Below are positions 10,473-20,054 of a stretch of DNA of 26,324 nucleotides, in pieces. The stretch covers positions 86,887-113,210 of the forward strand of contig NW_014577686.1 of the NCBI RefSeq assembly GCF_000485595.1, read 5' to 3'. A program made the translations under genes and the position numbers. Each line of letters opens with the position of its first letter. The stretch's first letter is position 1. The stretch is from Priapulus caudatus. Taxonomy: Eukaryota > Priapulida > Priapulimorpha > Priapulimorphida > Priapulidae. The notes below the pieces were generated by a model. That model saw nothing but the letters and a program-made list of their open reading frames with translations, was not told the origin of the DNA and ran no database searches.

Positions 10473-10593
10473 GATTAGTGAATATTATGGCGTCACAAAG
10501 TGCTCGTGCTGTGTGTGAGATACAGAAAGACGGCATGAGATCAAGAATGCCTAGTACAGACACTGTCCGGTTACAGAGAAAGTTGAAAAAGGG
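10473..10593 (+). CDS. Candidate internal exon of an unknown gene
   Basis: A 121-bp segment lies between an acceptor-like TTCGTTGCCACTGCAG (ending 10472) and a strong donor GGG|GTAAGT (10594-10599). Only one of its three plus-strand frames is open. That frame gives about 40 residues including MASQSARAVCEIQKDG, then MRSRMPSTDTVRLQRKLKK, a charged sequence ending in a basic amphipathic stretch. It would start with the last two bases of a split codon and end two bases into the next. Alternatively, reading from ATG at 10439 it is a 52-codon ORF ending TAA at 10597; ATG 10487 has A at -3 and G at +4. I recognise no family. Support is the open frame together with both splice signals. Confidence 0.35.
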
Positions 10594-10639
10594 GTAAGTA
10601 GCAGAGTTAGAGTAAGGGCATCTTAAGACACAAGAAGCG

Positions 10640-11220
10640 TAACAAGCATAGAAAAAATATTAAAAATATGAAAATAGAATATAATTAATATAATTAAAAT
10701 ATCTCTTGTCATATGATATATATATATCATTATAATAATATTATATAACTAGGAAGAGCCTATAACAGGATAGTATGCGATAAATACTAGGCTTAATGCT
10801 GATGTTGAGTGCTAATCAACGATTAGGCGCCTAATGATTTCAACCTGCGCAGACCGAGGCGGCGAATAGCTGAAGCTAGTAGCCGTGACAGATGGCTTAT
10901 AAATACCAGATATTTATACAACCTGGGGAAAGTTAATTCCTTTCCTTGTTACTAGATAACCGTAATATTTCTCGCCGATCGATCAAGTGGTAAAGCAGTA
11001 GAGTTGTACATGACACACACCTTGTCATTATTGTCTACCCTACACTTTAGAACTATAAACCAACAATGATACACAACGAAACCATCTCATCTAGCACGCC
11101 TCGCAATAGATCAGCTGCTGTAAAAAATTCGCCAACAATATTTTAGTATCTTTTGTTATCGGTTGTTCTCGTATGCAAAAAACAGCCAGTAAATAATTGG
11201 GGAATATTTACTAGACTGCA
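10640..11220. other. Intergenic or intronic sequence with AT-rich start, no feature
   Basis: Bases 10640-10750 are AT-rich, with ATGATATATATATATCAT (10704-10721 area) forming an imperfect palindrome. The rest is mixed sequence with no ORF, tRNA-like internal promoter box or tandem repeat that I can see. Confidence 0.5.
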
Positions 11221-11370
11221 CACGTTTTGCGATGTATTACATGGACAAGCATGAAGAAACAGCAGTTAAGCATGGTAAATCATGTTATGCTGTGTATTAT
11301 CTTTTCGATCGGGTTCAAAAGACAAGAAAAGGCGGCGGTAAAAACTTAAATGAACAATGTTTTACCGACA

Positions 11371-11587
11371 GGACACTGTGTTCAAAGCGGCAATTGAGAA
11401 TGTATCGCCTCCGTCGTGCATTTCGCTGTCAGAGTTCGACGGACAAAGCAGCAAGCAGCTGCAGTGTCACACTGGCCAGAACGATCAGCGACAAGTATCT
11501 GCTAATCGTGTACGGAGAGGAGAAGAACGCCGTCATGCGGCAGGCGATATGAGTCGGGAACGCAACCGCTTCTGTCTGTTCGGGTGA
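11371..11587 (+). pseudogene. Possible coding segment with a frame change
   Basis: Two overlapping plus-strand frames each look coding over different halves. The first, after an acceptor-like TTTTACCGACAG (ending 11370), reads DTVFKAAIENVSPPSCISLS and EFDGQSSKQ. From about 11460 the other frame takes over with TISDKYLLIVYGEEKNAVMR to a TGA at 11550-11552, with most third positions G or C (roughly 25 of 31 by eye). A real exon with one indel, a decayed exon or a sequencing error would all give this. The first frame also stays open to 11587, so the join is not forced. I do not recognise the product. Confidence 0.25.
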
Positions 11588-11799
11588 ACAGCGTTCGACC
11601 CGTCCGCTGCGACGTGCGTTATCGCGGCTCTCTAGTTTACACCCGGTCGGCGTCGCCCCTGGCTGTGCGGCTTGGCTGCGGTGTTCAGTCGGGCGGTTCA
11701 GCCCAGTTTTATAATTTGCTCGTGTTTGACGTGATTTCAGCGTGCAGTTCGGCTGTGGCCGTCAATCGCCGCTTTCGGACTGACGTTTATAGTGATAGA

Positions 11800-11814
11800 G
11801 TTAGGGTTAGGGTT
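11800..11814 (+). repeat. Short TTAGGG interstitial run
   Basis: GTTAGGGTTAGGGTT contains two tandem copies of the animal telomere hexamer plus a partial third. It is too short to be a relic of a chromosome end and may be chance or a trace of break repair. Confidence 0.45.
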
Positions 11815-12002
11815 TTCCGCCGGTTCGAGGTGACGGAGAGATGATCAGTCGGGGGTTCTGTAGAAACGGACGTTTCGCATTTTTTCCGCACGCCCTTTAT
11901 TTTCGCGCGTTCAGCCAGACCACGGGTCGTTTCGAAGCTCTCTGCCTTTTCCATCCTGCATTTCGCATCCTGCCCGCATGCCTTTCGACATCACCATCCA
12001 AT

Positions 12003-12020
12003 CGTCCGTCCGTCCGTCCG
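12003..12020 (+). repeat. Short CCGT tetranucleotide run
   Basis: About four tandem CGTC units form a minor microsatellite within mixed GC-rich sequence. Confidence 0.6.
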
Positions 12021-12182
12021 CTCTGTTTACGCCACTCGCTTCTACACCTCTTTCTCCATCGTGGACCCATCGTCCTCTGCTCCCAGTGCGATCTTAACAG
12101 GTTGGCGGAAGTCGTACAGACGCGATGGGTGACATGGATGGGGGTGTGTGGGGGGGGGGTGCTATCTGCGATACCGGTAAAA

Positions 12183-12300
12183 GTTTACATATGATTATTA
12201 TATAATACATAATATTAATTATACTAATATTATTTATATATATAATATATAAATATAATAGTAATATATAAATAAGTAGTATAGATAAATATATAGCATA
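12183..12300. repeat. AT-rich low-complexity block
   Basis: Almost pure A/T with TAATATTA and TATATAA words, between GC-richer sequence ending in a G homopolymer (12152-12160) and mixed sequence. No coding feature. Confidence 0.8.
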
Positions 12301-12940
12301 ATGTTTACTCCTAATATATATAGGACGTTACAATATGATTACATATAACGTATACACCATATAGCGGCAGACCTTGCCAACACTTACGATTTATTTCGTA
12401 TTCTTTGAATTCCATGATGTTTCTACCGAATGTACGATCAAACTGAAAAAACTATAACGATTTTTTACGACTTGTGAAAATTAATCTTTTTTTACATTGT
12501 GAGACCGAAGAAATATCTGAGCGATAGTTGGCGCAGCCTTATTGGATCACACAGTTGCACGTTGTTCTCGCGTGATCTAAGAGTTAGTCCCATCCATTTA
12601 ATGCAGCGCAAAACATACAAAAAAAATGCGCCGCCTTGCTGCCAGAAAAGAAAAGTCCTTCACTATTTTATGAAATCACAGGTTGGCAGCAGTTCTGATA
12701 GCGGATAAGTAACCGGAGTTGTATGTGGTATGTAATTGGGTGACAGGACGTTGGAACTTTGGATGCTGAGTAGAGACACGCACTGGAGGAGATCATGGAG
12801 GCGCTGGAAGAACACACGGCCGAGCGAAGTCCAGCTGACGAATAGCGGCAGGTATACAGCAGATGTGCGCGGGCTCCGGTAAGCACGACTTCCTTTCTTC
12901 CAGAGTTTTAGCACCAGTTTGAAAGAGAGAGATGCACCCG
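12301..12940. other. Mixed spacer sequence, no supported gene
   Basis: ORFs at 12499-12708 (plus) and 12663-12914 (minus) overlap or abut antisense frames, lack recognisable motifs and show no clear codon preference. I see no RNA gene or repeat here. Confidence 0.45.
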
Positions 12941-13768
12941 CACGCGATGAGAGAGAGAGAGGAGAGCGGCGAGGTAGAGAAGAGAGGGAGAGGGAGCGGG
13001 AGAGAGAGAGAGAGAGAGATGGGGATGAGACGAGGCGGTTAGAGAGGGCAGAGGAGAGGGGAGCAGGGAGAGGAGAAGCGAAGAGAGATGAGAGAGGGAG
13101 AGAGGAGGGAGAGGCGAGGAGGTGAGGAGAGGGGAAGAGGGGAGAGAGAGGGGGAGGAAGATTGAAGAGGCGAGATGCACCGAGCCGGCGGAGAGGAGAG
13201 AGAGGGAGAGAGAGAGGGGAGAGGAGGAGAGAGGAGGAAGAGGTAGAGGGAAGAGAGAGAAAGAGAGAGAGGAGGAGAGGGCCCGAGAGAGAGGGGAGAG
13301 ACAGTTAGAGAGAGAGAGGGAAAGGGGGAGAGGGAGCGGGAGAGAGAGAGAGAGAGGGAGAAGAGAGAGGGGAGACAGGGGGAGGGAGAGGAGAGAGAGG
13401 AGAGGGGAGAGAGAGGTTTTAGAGGGAAGTCGGAGAGCGAGAGGGGAGAGAGAGAGCGAAGAGGCGGAGAGAGAGAGAGGAGGAGAGAGAGGGAGAGGAG
13501 AGAGAGGGGGAGAGGAGAGGAGAAGAGAAAAGAAGAGAGAGAGAGGGGTAGGAGAGAGGCGGAGGAGCGAGAGAGAGGGAGAGGGAGAGAGAGGGAGAGG
13601 AGAGGGAGAGCGAGGAGCGAGAGGAAGGGAGAGGGCAGAGAAGAGAGGGAAGAATGGAGTGAGGATGAGAGAGAGATAGAGGGAGGGAGGAGAGAGAGAA
13701 GAGGGATTGGGGGGAGAGCGGGGAAGGCAGAAAGAGAAGGGAGGGAGAGAGAAGAGGATGGACGGGGC

Positions 13769-13800
<32 letters not shown>

Positions 13801-13994
13801 CCTGGTGAGAGAGTAGAGAGATGAGAGGCGGAGAGGGAGACAGAGAGGGGAGGAGAGGCGAGAGAGAGATTTAGGCGGGAGAGGAGAGATGAGAGGGTGT
13901 GAGAGGGAGACAGAGAGGGCGGGAGGAGGAGAGGAGAGACTTAGGGGGAGAAGGACAGAGAGATAGAGAGGAGGGGGGAGAGGGGACAGAGAGC
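12941..13994 (+). repeat. 1.05-kb polypurine GA tract
   Basis: The plus strand is almost entirely A and G in irregular GAGAGAGG/GGAGAGAG units, with only occasional C or T. The 335-codon minus-strand ORF (13039-14046, Ser/Leu/Pro) and the 185-codon plus-strand ORF (13122-13679, Arg/Glu/Gly) are by-products of this composition: a purine tract without T on one strand cannot contain TAA, TAG or TGA. Such tracts can form triplex DNA and are hard to sequence and assemble, so its true length is uncertain. Confidence 0.93.
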
Positions 13995-14311
13995 GGTAAT
14001 ATGGATAAATTTGCCCTAAAATGAATATCGTTCGGTTAAATAGCATTTAGGTATAAATATAATTGCACTTTTGTGATTAGCCCTCGGTCTGTGCGTGCAA
14101 AATAAATTGTCAAAGACGCAACTTTTTCGGGGTGGCAGCACGGTCGCGGGTGTCACGGCGCCGGTCAAATTTCGTAGCGTTGATGTGTAATTAATTATAA
14201 CAATTAAATTAGGTATCTGGTAACAAATACGTGTGGGTATAGACGATTTGTTATACAGTAAGTACAGTTGTATGCAGTAAAATCCTAGAGGCTACTGTCC
14301 CGGCCGGCCTT
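13995..14311. other. Inner edge of spacer, no feature seen
   Basis: Mixed, moderately AT-rich sequence between the purine tract and the right arm. It has no left-arm counterpart. No ORF, repeat or RNA gene is visible. Confidence 0.5.
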
Positions 14312-14387
14312 TTAACCATGTGCAATGCATTGTAGGTGTTGTACGAACAGGTACGACAAGTTCGCCACACGGCTACACACATTATAT

Positions 14388-14449
14388 CAAGAGTAGATAA
14401 TAGGAGATTCCTCCATTATCTTAAGATTAATTAGGATCCTATTATCTTG
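14388..14449. mobile_element. 62-bp palindromic mini-element with 7-bp target duplication
   Basis: It begins CAAGAGTAGATAATAGGA and ends TCCTATTATCTTG; the ends are complementary apart from about five bases missing from the right end. The 7-bp direct repeat ATTATAT flanks it (14381-14387 and 14450-14456). The left arm has the same element in mirror position (about 6472-6529, corrupted). An independent relative lies at 20398-20442 with a different 7-bp flank. No coding capacity. Confidence 0.7.
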
Positions 14450-14949
14450 ATTATATATATATATATATATATATATACGCACAAGAGCGAACTGTTCACA
14501 CAGGGGCGAGGTGGATCGATGCTTACACGATTACTCGCGAGAAATTAACCGCTTAATTGTAATTAACATAATTAACGGCATAATAACCTCCGGGCATCAT
14601 TAGCAGCAGCGCGAGAGAGAGTCAGCTCCTTCCTCTTTTCGCACTATCGTGACTCACGACATGGGAAAGACACCGGGAGGTGGCGCTGCCAGCAGGTGAG
14701 AGGGCTGGGTGTGTGGATGGGGCGGGCGAAGAAAACTGGAACTCCCGGAAAATGTGGCTCTACATTTGGGGATCAGCGCCTGTAGTGTACATGTCTGGTA
14801 GATTGCCTCCTCTGCTTGCGTGTTGGTGGGAGTCGTGTGCGTGTGCGTGTGCGTTTGGGGGAGGGAGAGGCAACGTGCGTGGGGGGTAGGTGAGTCATTC
14901 CACCATGAAAGGTGCAGACAAGGGGAACACCCTAGGGCCTAGGCTAAGT

Positions 14950-15060
14950 TTCCCTCTCTTTCTCTGTTTCTCTCTCTCTCTCTCTCTCCTCTCTCTCTCG
15001 CGCGCTCTCTCTCACCCTCTCTATCGCTCTTTAGCTTTCTCACTATTCTGGCTCTCTCAA
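14950..15060 (+). repeat. CT-rich microsatellite (right arm, inner)
   Basis: CTCTCT-rich sequence with CGCGCG and CTTT interruptions; mirror of the GA tract at 5757-5925. Confidence 0.88.
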
Positions 15061-15520
15061 CCTCCACGGTTTTTACCCAACATCTGGTTTTGATTAGTAA
15101 GGCCTGCGTGACTTAGAGCCGTTAATCCCGTCGTCAAACAGAACAGGCGGCCCCGTGATCTGTCTCACTCCGTACGGCCAGCCGACCCCGGGACAGGCTG
15201 CCTTTCACACCGACAGCCACGTAAACATAACCAAGTGGTCACCGACTCCGTTTCCATAGTGACAAAGGAAGCAGATGCAAGGAATGCTCGCGGGGCTGTG
15301 CATTTCGTTCTTTGCGCGCTATTCGCATTCGAGAGTTGATGGATGTAGGATTCGCGGCGGAGGCGGAGGGGGGGGGGCAGTGCTGCTGGACTGTGCTGCT
15401 ATGCTGCTGGTGGCAGGTCTGTTTGCTCGGACCGAGAACCCCGCCGGCAGAGATGACGGTGGAATTTCTATCACGGCGGAGAAAATACGTGATTGCAGAC
15501 GCCACTTACGTTGCTTGGCA

Positions 15521-15729
15521 CTACTGCTGCTGCTACTTCTACTGCTGCTGCTGCTACTGCTACTGCTGCTACTGCTGCTACTACTTCTACTGCTGCTGCT
15601 GCTGCTGCTGCTACTGCTACTGCTGCTACTACTTCTACTGCTGCTGCTGCTACTGCTACTGCTACTGCTACTGCTACTGCTACTGCTACTGCTACTGCTA
15701 CTGCTACTGCTAGTGCTACGGCTACTGCT
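15521..15729 (+). repeat. CTG/CTA trinucleotide tract up to the assembly gap
   Basis: About 210 bp of CTGCTA hexamers, CTGCTG runs and ACTTCTACT variants, clean and nearly perfectly in register. It ends directly at the N run. Long frames here give poly-Leu, poly-Ser, Ala-Thr or Cys-Tyr repeats and are not genes. Confidence 0.95.
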
Positions 15730-15739
15730 NNNNNNNNNN
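15730..15739. other. 10-N assembly gap
   Basis: Exactly ten unknown bases lie between the trinucleotide tract and a duplicated 44-bp unit. The left arm has about 0.5 kb at the equivalent point (roughly 4641-5165), so the N run is probably a placeholder and not a true length. Confidence 0.95.
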
Positions 15740-15740
15740 C

Positions 15741-15838
15741 AGCCCCCCCCTTCGCGTGCTCCCAAGTTTCGGTTACGGTTAGACCCCCCCCCCCTTCGCG
15801 TGCTCCCAAGTTTCGGTTACGGTTAGACCCCCCCCCCT
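15741..15838 (+). repeat. 44-bp tandem duplication with C homopolymers
   Basis: TTCGCGTGCTCCCAAGTTTC followed by GGTTACGGTTAGA and a C run occurs at 15751 and again at 15795, a 44-bp period. The left arm has one unit (about 4586-4640). It is internal to the nested hAT-like element, and more copies may be hidden in the adjacent gap. Confidence 0.88.
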
Positions 15839-15966
15839 GGTACAAATCCTGTACACGCCCCTGATTGTATTGACATTGTAATCACATCTTGCTGCTATTT
15901 AATTGTGAAAAGGTCCAACAAATTATGATTACGACCCACCCAGAAAAAATCCTGGATACACCCCTG
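15839..15966. mobile_element. Termini of the two nested hAT-like elements (right arm)
   Basis: CCTGTACACGCCCCTG (15848-15863) and CCTGGATACACCCCTG (15951-15966) are well-preserved 16-bp ends of the inner and outer elements, seen in mirror orientation to 4564 and 4460. Because both nested elements occupy matching positions in both arms, they inserted before the arms were duplicated. Confidence 0.7.
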
Positions 15967-16178
15967 CTACTGCTGCTACTACTTCTACTGCTGCTGCTGC
16001 TGCTGCTGCTACTGCTACTGCTGCTACTACTTCTACTGCTGCTGCTGCTACTGCTACTGCTACTGCTACTGCTACTGCTACTGCTAGTGCTAGTGCTACG
16101 GCTACTGCTACTGCTACTGCTACTGCTACTGCTACTGCTACTGCTACTGCTACTGCTACTGCTACTGCTGCTGCTACG
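15965..16178 (+). repeat. CTG/CTA trinucleotide tract (right arm)
   Basis: About 210 bp of CTGCTACTGCTA with blocks of CTGCTG and ACTTCTACT. Mirror of 4220-4459, but regular. It continues the tract at 15521-15729, from which it is separated by the hAT-like insertion. Confidence 0.95.
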
Positions 16179-16424
16179 GTAAAGTACTAAGAGTGGTCGC
16201 AAATACGTCATACTCAGTCATCGCCATTGCATCGCAGCTGTTTTTACTCTCTAGAGTCTAGATAGAGGTAGTGCGCCGCTGGAGGCACTGACGCGAAGCT
16301 GCGAACAGACACTCTCCTTTGCGTAGATGAAGTGAGAAAGGACTTCACCTTCCATGAGGGAAGCAGTGTATTTGGAGAGAAGGGGGCTGCAGGAGTTGAA
16401 CGAAGTCCTCCAAACTCGCTGTAC

Positions 16425-16682
16425 AACCAACATCCAACATCCAACATCCAACATCCAACATCCAACATCCAACATCCAACATCCAACAACCAACACTTAA
16501 CATCCAACATCCAACATCCAACATCCAACAACAAACATCCAACATCCAACATCCAACATCCAACATCTAACACTTAACATCCAACATCCAACATCCAACA
16601 TCCAACACTTAACATCCAACATCCAACATCCAACATCCAACAACCAACATCCAACATCCAACACTTAACATCCAACATCCAA
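16425..16682 (+). repeat. CCAACAT heptamer minisatellite (right arm)
   Basis: About 37 units of the 7-bp motif CCAACAT. A recurring variant, CCAACACTTAACAT, appears at about 16490, 16565, 16604 and 16658, giving a loose higher-order pattern. The array is bounded on each side by the 15-bp direct repeat AACTCGCTGTACAAC (16413-16427 and 16681-16695). Asn-Ile-Gln-His-Pro-Thr-Ser frames through it are not genes. Confidence 0.95.
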
Positions 16683-16907
16683 CTCGCTGTACAACTTGTA
16701 ACTGGTCGCGGCTCGTCTATTCCGAATGGTGGCGTTAAACTGTAAGCTCGATTCAGAGCTGCCGTACAAATTACCTACAATTGCTCTTTCAAATGTCCTA
16801 CGCACATGCCAATCCGGTTTCGCACGCTGCTAACATTTTCGCAGGAGGAGGGAGCCTCTATCATCTTCACGTGTGGTCGCACACTAGCATCAGGCTCCCC
16901 TCCCTCC

Positions 16908-16912
<5 letters not shown>

Positions 16913-16938
<26 letters not shown>

Positions 16939-17030
16939 CCGCGTGCTCTCTCTCTCTCTCTCTATCTCTCTCCCGCTCTCGGCCCCCTCTCTCTTTCATT
17001 CTCTCTCTTGCTCCCCCTCTCTTCTCTTCA
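16913..17030 (+). repeat. CT-rich microsatellite (right arm, outer)
   Basis: CTCTCT runs interrupted by CCGCGTG and CTATCT; mirror of 2925-3076. Confidence 0.9.
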
Positions 17031-18812
17031 TACGACGGCAATTTCCCATGCTGCGCACGAGAAATTTTTCGAGATTTTCGCAGAAAAAAACGAGAGAGAA
17101 AGACATTTCTAAAGGGACTCCCTCCCTCCCACCACCATCCAGCTACCCACCCCCTGCCCCTAGCTCTCCCATTAGCAGACTCGGCGTAGTCACGGCGAGG
17201 GGGGGGTTATCCCGCGCCCGACATCTTCGGAAAAACAAGCATTACTCCTTCCAAAAATCAGCAATATATTATACTTGCCGTTGCCATGACGTCGCTCTGA
17301 CGTCACACCCTACTCACAATCTTATTTGCTCTCGGGCCCCGGAGAGATTTCTGATGCTTTCAGTTACAAGGGACACAGCCATGCTTTGAAACGCCTACCC
17401 GCTCGCCCAAAACATTAATCTTTTTCTTGACCGTATAAAGAAACTATATATGGACTTGTGTGAGGGAAAAATACCAACATAATATAAATCACCGAAGCGG
17501 CGTGTGCGGGCTGTGTAAGGGCTTTGTAGGAGGGATCAGGGATGGGAGATTGGATGCTGCAGGCGGCACCTGGCCACCCAAGTTATACTGCAGTAATCAA
17601 TATTACCTAGCAAGCACCAAACTTGACTGACCCAGTAGCATTGTTCTACCAGCATTTCTCTGTTGATATTACCATTTCATCGGTAGCCTACCATGCAGCG
17701 CTGTAGCGGCAGTTTCAACCTACCGCTGCAACACAGTCAATCGGGGTTTTTAAATGTTTTTTATTATAATTTTTATTTAAAAACAATTAATACTGTTTAA
17801 CTTGGAAATTCTCCCCCGCCGGGCGTCACTTGTGGAGATAGTGCCCTCTAGTGGCAGGCACAAACATAAAACCGAGTGCCTCCCTCACTCGTGAGCGTGC
17901 ATCGGCCCGCTAACCTGCCAGGCGAGCTTTCCACGCGGTCCCTCGCATGACTGGTAACACGACTAATGAGCAGAAACCCCCCGAGCACTCGCATAAACGC
18001 CGCCTCTGTTCGAAATAATTGCGAAAGTGAAAACCACTTGCACCTGCTGCGTATTACGGCACTCTGATGGCGAAAAGGACACGAATTAGGGAAGCAATTC
18101 TGCGCACCGTGACTGCACCCTGTTTTTTAAACCATGAGGGATATAGTAACGGCGCCCGCGTGATTTTTTTCGGTGAACTGCCTGTAGATTGGTTTCAAGG
18201 TCAGCATACCGGCTTAAACATCGGAATTAAGCATCGATAATTGTCCTCGCTGCCACGGCAACCTTTCCTCTCGTCTGGACCTCCTGATGCAAGTCAATGA
18301 GGTTGGCGTACAACTGTGTTGATAGAACTACTTATCCTGAGCGCATGCTAGCCCACAGTCCCCCCACACTAGTAGGCCTACTCACCCTGTATAAACTGTA
18401 CTAAGTGTTGGAAGCTACGAAGTGAGCGTATGAGACAGTAGAGTAGAGGAACAGTAAATCATACAAGAAGACATCAAGATATAGTGTGTATAAAAAGGTA
18501 ACTTTGTCCAGTCTACGGCAGAATGTGTACACCCGAGCAGTATCTGTCATGACGTCACCGCATGTTTCGAGTGCCGCACTACCTCATCACAGAGGGTTTT
18601 CACACACTCTGGGCACACGTCGATGGCCTCGTTACACATTCAGGGTATCGCTGTATGTTCGCCTAACCTTCACTCTCGTATGGTTGCCAACTACCACCAT
18701 GCATGCTATACAATACTCTAGCGCTAGCCGTGTATTAGCCGTTGCTCGACTACAGGTGGACCTCACCCACGCCTTCCCTTGCATGAGACTCTGCTCTGCT
18801 CTGCTACGCGCG

Positions 18813-19560
18813 GCCCGAGAGAGAGCTACCCACACGTAGCGTAAACACCACCCCGCGGGGGCGGGGAATTCCACCTACTGGCTTCACGGCAGATGACTAG
18901 CCTCCGCTGGTGATGAGCAGTCAGTGCGAGCAGTGAAGCGCGCGATACGAAAACATCAGTAGTTAAAACACGTTTGGTTTAAAGACCCCCGTGTCGTCAC
19001 CATCATCATCACTCCCCTCCCCGCGTCCGCGAACCCCAAAACAAACCTCAAGCTAAGCCACTCTACCCCTCTAACACTGTCAGCAGTTTGTTGATTCTAC
19101 GCCGCAAACTAACCACGCACTGTGCCGATGACCAGCAAGCAACTAATCGATAAAGACGCGAAGCCAGCAGCTGCCCAATGAACTCAACACTCCGTCAGGT
19201 CCATCCATAGTCCACGCGCTTGTGTACATTGCCTAGTCAGCGGCTGCCTCACGATACGTGGTATATATCTCCAAGGTGAACCCCGCCAGCTAGACTTGAA
19301 TGTCCGACTGATCAATACAGAACGATTGCTAATTCGATAATCGAGCGCTGGCTGACAAAAGAGAGCATCATACAACCGGAATAGTTTCTTTTGCATTTAA
19401 TTGCTCGATGCTTCATGCGATATCGATCTCGCAGAGAATAACGCGCGGCACGTACGCGCACGTACGTACACAAAGAGTCGCTCCGGGGATAGAAGAAGCT
19501 AAGTGGGGAAAAACTTCTCTCATTCTCACGCAGTCTCTCACTCTAGAGACCTGCCACGTC
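18813..19560. other. Unique flank, no supported gene
   Basis: Mixed sequence beyond the verifiable extent of the right arm. It includes alternating purine-pyrimidine GCACGTACGCGCACGTACGTAC-type sequence near 19448-19469. ORFs here are short and overlapped by antisense frames. Nothing recognisable. Confidence 0.5.
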
Positions 19561-19566
19561 AGCAAA

Positions 19567-19567
19567 C

Positions 19568-19627
<60 letters not shown>

Positions 19628-19676
19628 CTCGCTCTCGCTCTCTCTCTCCGTCCCACACACAACACAAACACGCACT

Positions 19677-19720
<44 letters not shown>

Positions 19721-19770
19721 TCACCCTCCTTCCTCGCCTCCATATTTTCTCTCTCTCTCTCTCTCTCTTT
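19567..19770 (+). repeat. CT microsatellite cluster
   Basis: A nearly pure (CT) run at 19569-19649, then CACACAACACAAACACGC, then further CT runs to about 19770. ORFs of Ser-Leu or Arg-Glu repeats on both strands derive from it. Confidence 0.95.
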
Positions 19771-20054
19771 CGCTGCATACACATTATTGCGCAACGCGCC
19801 CGGCCACAAAATAAACCTAGCCGGGTTTCTGCGAAAAAACAACTATAGACCGACCACTTTTGCGCTGCTCGAATTATAATTTCAACATCGTAGCATTCAT
19901 AATTCAATGTCTATAGAAATACAAAAACCTTGACCTCTGTCGCTTCCACAGAGCAATTTAAACCGTCATTAAATATTGCGACGAGCTCTGTCTACATCCA
20001 TCGGTACATGTTTGAATTATGTGAGACAGGGTACAAGGTTCAACTAAGTCTGTA

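Larger units (their letters stand above)
14312..18812 (+). repeat. Right arm of large inverted repeat
   Basis: Reverse-complement partner of 1-6626. The inner edge is TTAACCATGTGCAAT (14312-14326). The outer edge is unknown because the left arm is cut by the window start. This arm is more compact, and its minisatellite and trinucleotide tracts are almost perfectly periodic. It contains a 10-N gap and lacks the 953-bp insertion. The largest ORF (16781-17389) runs through a CT tract and has no recognisable domain, and the one at 18486-18839 is not preserved as a frame in the left arm. I therefore see no gene in the arm. Confidence 0.93.

Noticed and set aside
11800-11814. Internal telomere or chromosome-end fusion
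   Set aside because: Only two full TTAGGG units; too short to separate from chance.
13122-13679. 185-codon plus-strand ORF of Arg, Glu and Gly
   Set aside because: Direct translation of the same GA tract; the only reason it is open is that T is almost absent.
13039-14046. 335-codon minus-strand ORF rich in Ser, Leu and Pro
   Set aside because: It is the reverse reading of a polypurine GA tract. Such sequence cannot easily contain stop codons, and the translation has no domain structure.
15275-15864. Overlapping poly-Leu, Ala-Thr, Cys-Tyr and poly-Ser frames
   Set aside because: They come from CTG/CTA trinucleotide repeats read in different frames, and they cross the N gap.
16425-16682. Possible CRISPR array
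   Set aside because: Repeats are contiguous 7-bp units with no unique spacers, in what appears to be animal DNA.
16781-17389. 202-codon ORF in the right arm
   Set aside because: Its middle is a CT tract, its flanks show no motif, and the frame is not preserved in the left-arm copy.
1-18812. Inverted repeat as a simple missed-adapter read artefact
   Set aside because: That artefact puts the two arms next to each other. Here 7.7 kb of unrelated sequence separates them, and one arm has a 953-bp insertion with a target duplication. An assembly error of another kind is still possible.
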